A model generated the notes under the pieces. That model did no database searches. It was given only the letters and a program-made list of their open reading frames with translations, and was not told the DNA's origin. A stretch of DNA of 5,592 nt from Erysipelotrichaceae bacterium (GTDB lineage: Bacteria > Bacillota_I > Bacilli_A > Erysipelotrichales > Erysipelotrichaceae), in NCBI GenBank assembly GCA_017511325.1, contig JAFWKS010000192.1, positions 1 through 5,592 of the forward strand, written 5' to 3'. Both the position numbers and the translations under genes were made by a program. Each line of letters opens with the position of its first letter. Within the stretch, counting starts at the first letter, position 1. Shown in pieces: positions 4,729 through 5,592 of this stretch.

Positions 4729-5592
4729 GAGTCTCTTTTTCTTTTATCAGTTTATTCTTTCTAGCCCAGCTTGAAGTGTGGAAATATAAAGTTGCCAGAA
4801 TACCGGCCATCACATATCCGAATGCTGTTCCATAATACAGCACATGTACATCATAAACGATCCTCAAGCCGATATCGACAAACAGATACTTGCAGATGAC
4901 CTGGCCAAATATCGCGATATACATAGGGACTCTGACGTTTCCTGCAGCTCTGCAGGCAGCGTTGTAGATATGCGAAAGATTGATAAAGAAGACACCGTAG
5001 ATCGCGCTTCTGATCATCTCAGTACCATAGTAGGCAACTGCAGGATCGTCATTGAATCGCGAAGTCAGAAACGGTGCGGCCAGATAGATGACAACGATCA
5101 TGAAACAGGTAAAAGCTGAAGAGATCTTCGCGCTTTCGCTGATGGAATCCTGAACACGCTCGTAATCATTGGCGCCGATATTCTGCGCGACCAGTGACAT
5201 CGTCGCTCCGGAGATCGCTACAGATGGAAGCTGTCCCCAGTTGATGATCTTTTCAGCTACACCGATACCGGATATGATCTCGTTGGAAAAACGATTGGTA
5301 TGTGACTGGACCATCATTGAACTTAGAGCAATAAGCATGTTCTGGAAACCGGCCGGAATGCCTAACTCGCAGATCTCCTTTACCAGCTCAAAAGAGAAAT
5401 CGATATTTCTGAAATCAAAATTGATGCCGTCATAATTGAAGACCAGTCTCAAAGTCAGGATGTCTGTAACGAACTGTGAGATGATCGTAGCCAAGGCTGT
5501 GCCGACGACGCTGAGATCGAACACTCTGACAAACAGCACGCCTAAAACGATATTGATCATTGAGGAGATGATCGAGAAGTAAAGCTGATGTC
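4715..5592 (-). CDS. MATE-family efflux protein (5' end outside window)
   Basis: The frame is open from the right edge; about 291 C-terminal residues are seen, against about 450 for the family, so roughly the first third is missing. No start is claimed; the Met at 5560 is internal, since upstream codons (HQLYFSIISS) continue the same helix. Hydrophobic segments alternate with short loops. GIPAGFQNMLIALSSMMVQ and the downstream SGATMSLVAQNIGANDYERV are typical of the second half of MATE transporters, as is the later AACRAAGNVRVPMYIAI. MATE proteins export organic cations or drugs using proton or sodium gradients; the substrate here is unknown. It is followed by the overlapping EamA-type gene. 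Confidence 0.93.
   Translation of the reverse strand, partial: HQLYFSIISSMINIVLGVLFVRVFDLSVVGTALATIISQFVTDILTLRLVFNYDGINFDFRNIDFSFELVKEICELGIPAGFQNMLIALSSMMVQSHTNRFSNEIISGIGVAEKIINWGQLPSVAISGATMSLVAQNIGANDYERVQDSISESAKISSAFTCFMIVVIYLAAPFLTSRFNDDPAVAYYGTEMIRSAIYGVFFINLSHIYNAACRAAGNVRVPMYIAIFGQVICKYLFVDIGLRIVYDVHVLYYGTAFGYVMAGILATLYFHTSSWARKNKLIKEKETHEGS

Noticed and set aside
4844..5435. Plus-strand open frames opposite the MATE-type gene
   Set aside because: They are antisense to a clear membrane transporter frame and lack ribosome-binding sites.
1..5592. CRISPR array, tRNA or rRNA genes, insertion sequence or attachment site
   Set aside because: I saw no regularly spaced short repeats, clover-leaf sequence, transposase or terminal inverted repeats; the repeats present are protein-module repeats.

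Overview
The window looks like chromosomal DNA from a low-to-moderate GC Gram-positive bacterium (Bacillota, possibly a gut-type Clostridia or Erysipelotrichia). Three things point there: Shine-Dalgarno sites followed by ATG or TTG starts, a barnase-family ribonuclease of the kind common in Bacillota, and a large surface protein of MBG-type Ig-like repeats. The phylum is inferred from gene families and style; no rRNA or tRNA is present to fix it.

Layout. (1) Positions 1-2306, minus strand: the first 768 residues of a large exported protein made of at least eight Ig-like modules; its C-terminus lies outside the window. (2) Positions 2307-2424: a 118-bp divergent intergenic region centred on a perfect AT palindrome that supplies a TATAAT -10 box to both strands. 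(3) Positions 2425-3875, plus strand: a compact three-gene operon. It holds an exported or membrane-anchored barnase-type ribonuclease with a complete catalytic set, a barstar-type inhibitor overlapping it by ATGA and built of two tandem barstar domains, and a 145-residue unrecognised protein starting at TTG behind a strong ribosome-binding site. A Rho-independent terminator closes the operon, and the last stop codon sits in its loop. (4) Positions 3889-5592, minus strand: a convergent, overlapping pair of membrane transporters, an EamA/DMT-type protein and the C-terminal part of a MATE-type protein that enters from the right edge.

How the genes work together. The ribonuclease and inhibitor form a classic toxin-antidote pair. 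The RNase carries an N-terminal hydrophobic export segment, and the inhibitor lacks one, so it would protect the cytoplasm before export. The most unusual feature is the inhibitor: its C-terminal domain keeps nearly all barnase-contact positions, while its N-terminal domain is a diverged copy that has lost several. The third gene is a natural candidate for an accessory or immunity role, from position only. The transporters look like ordinary neighbours. A further window-wide signal is a strong synonymous choice of G before the Ile codon ATC, which makes GATC far commoner than composition predicts.
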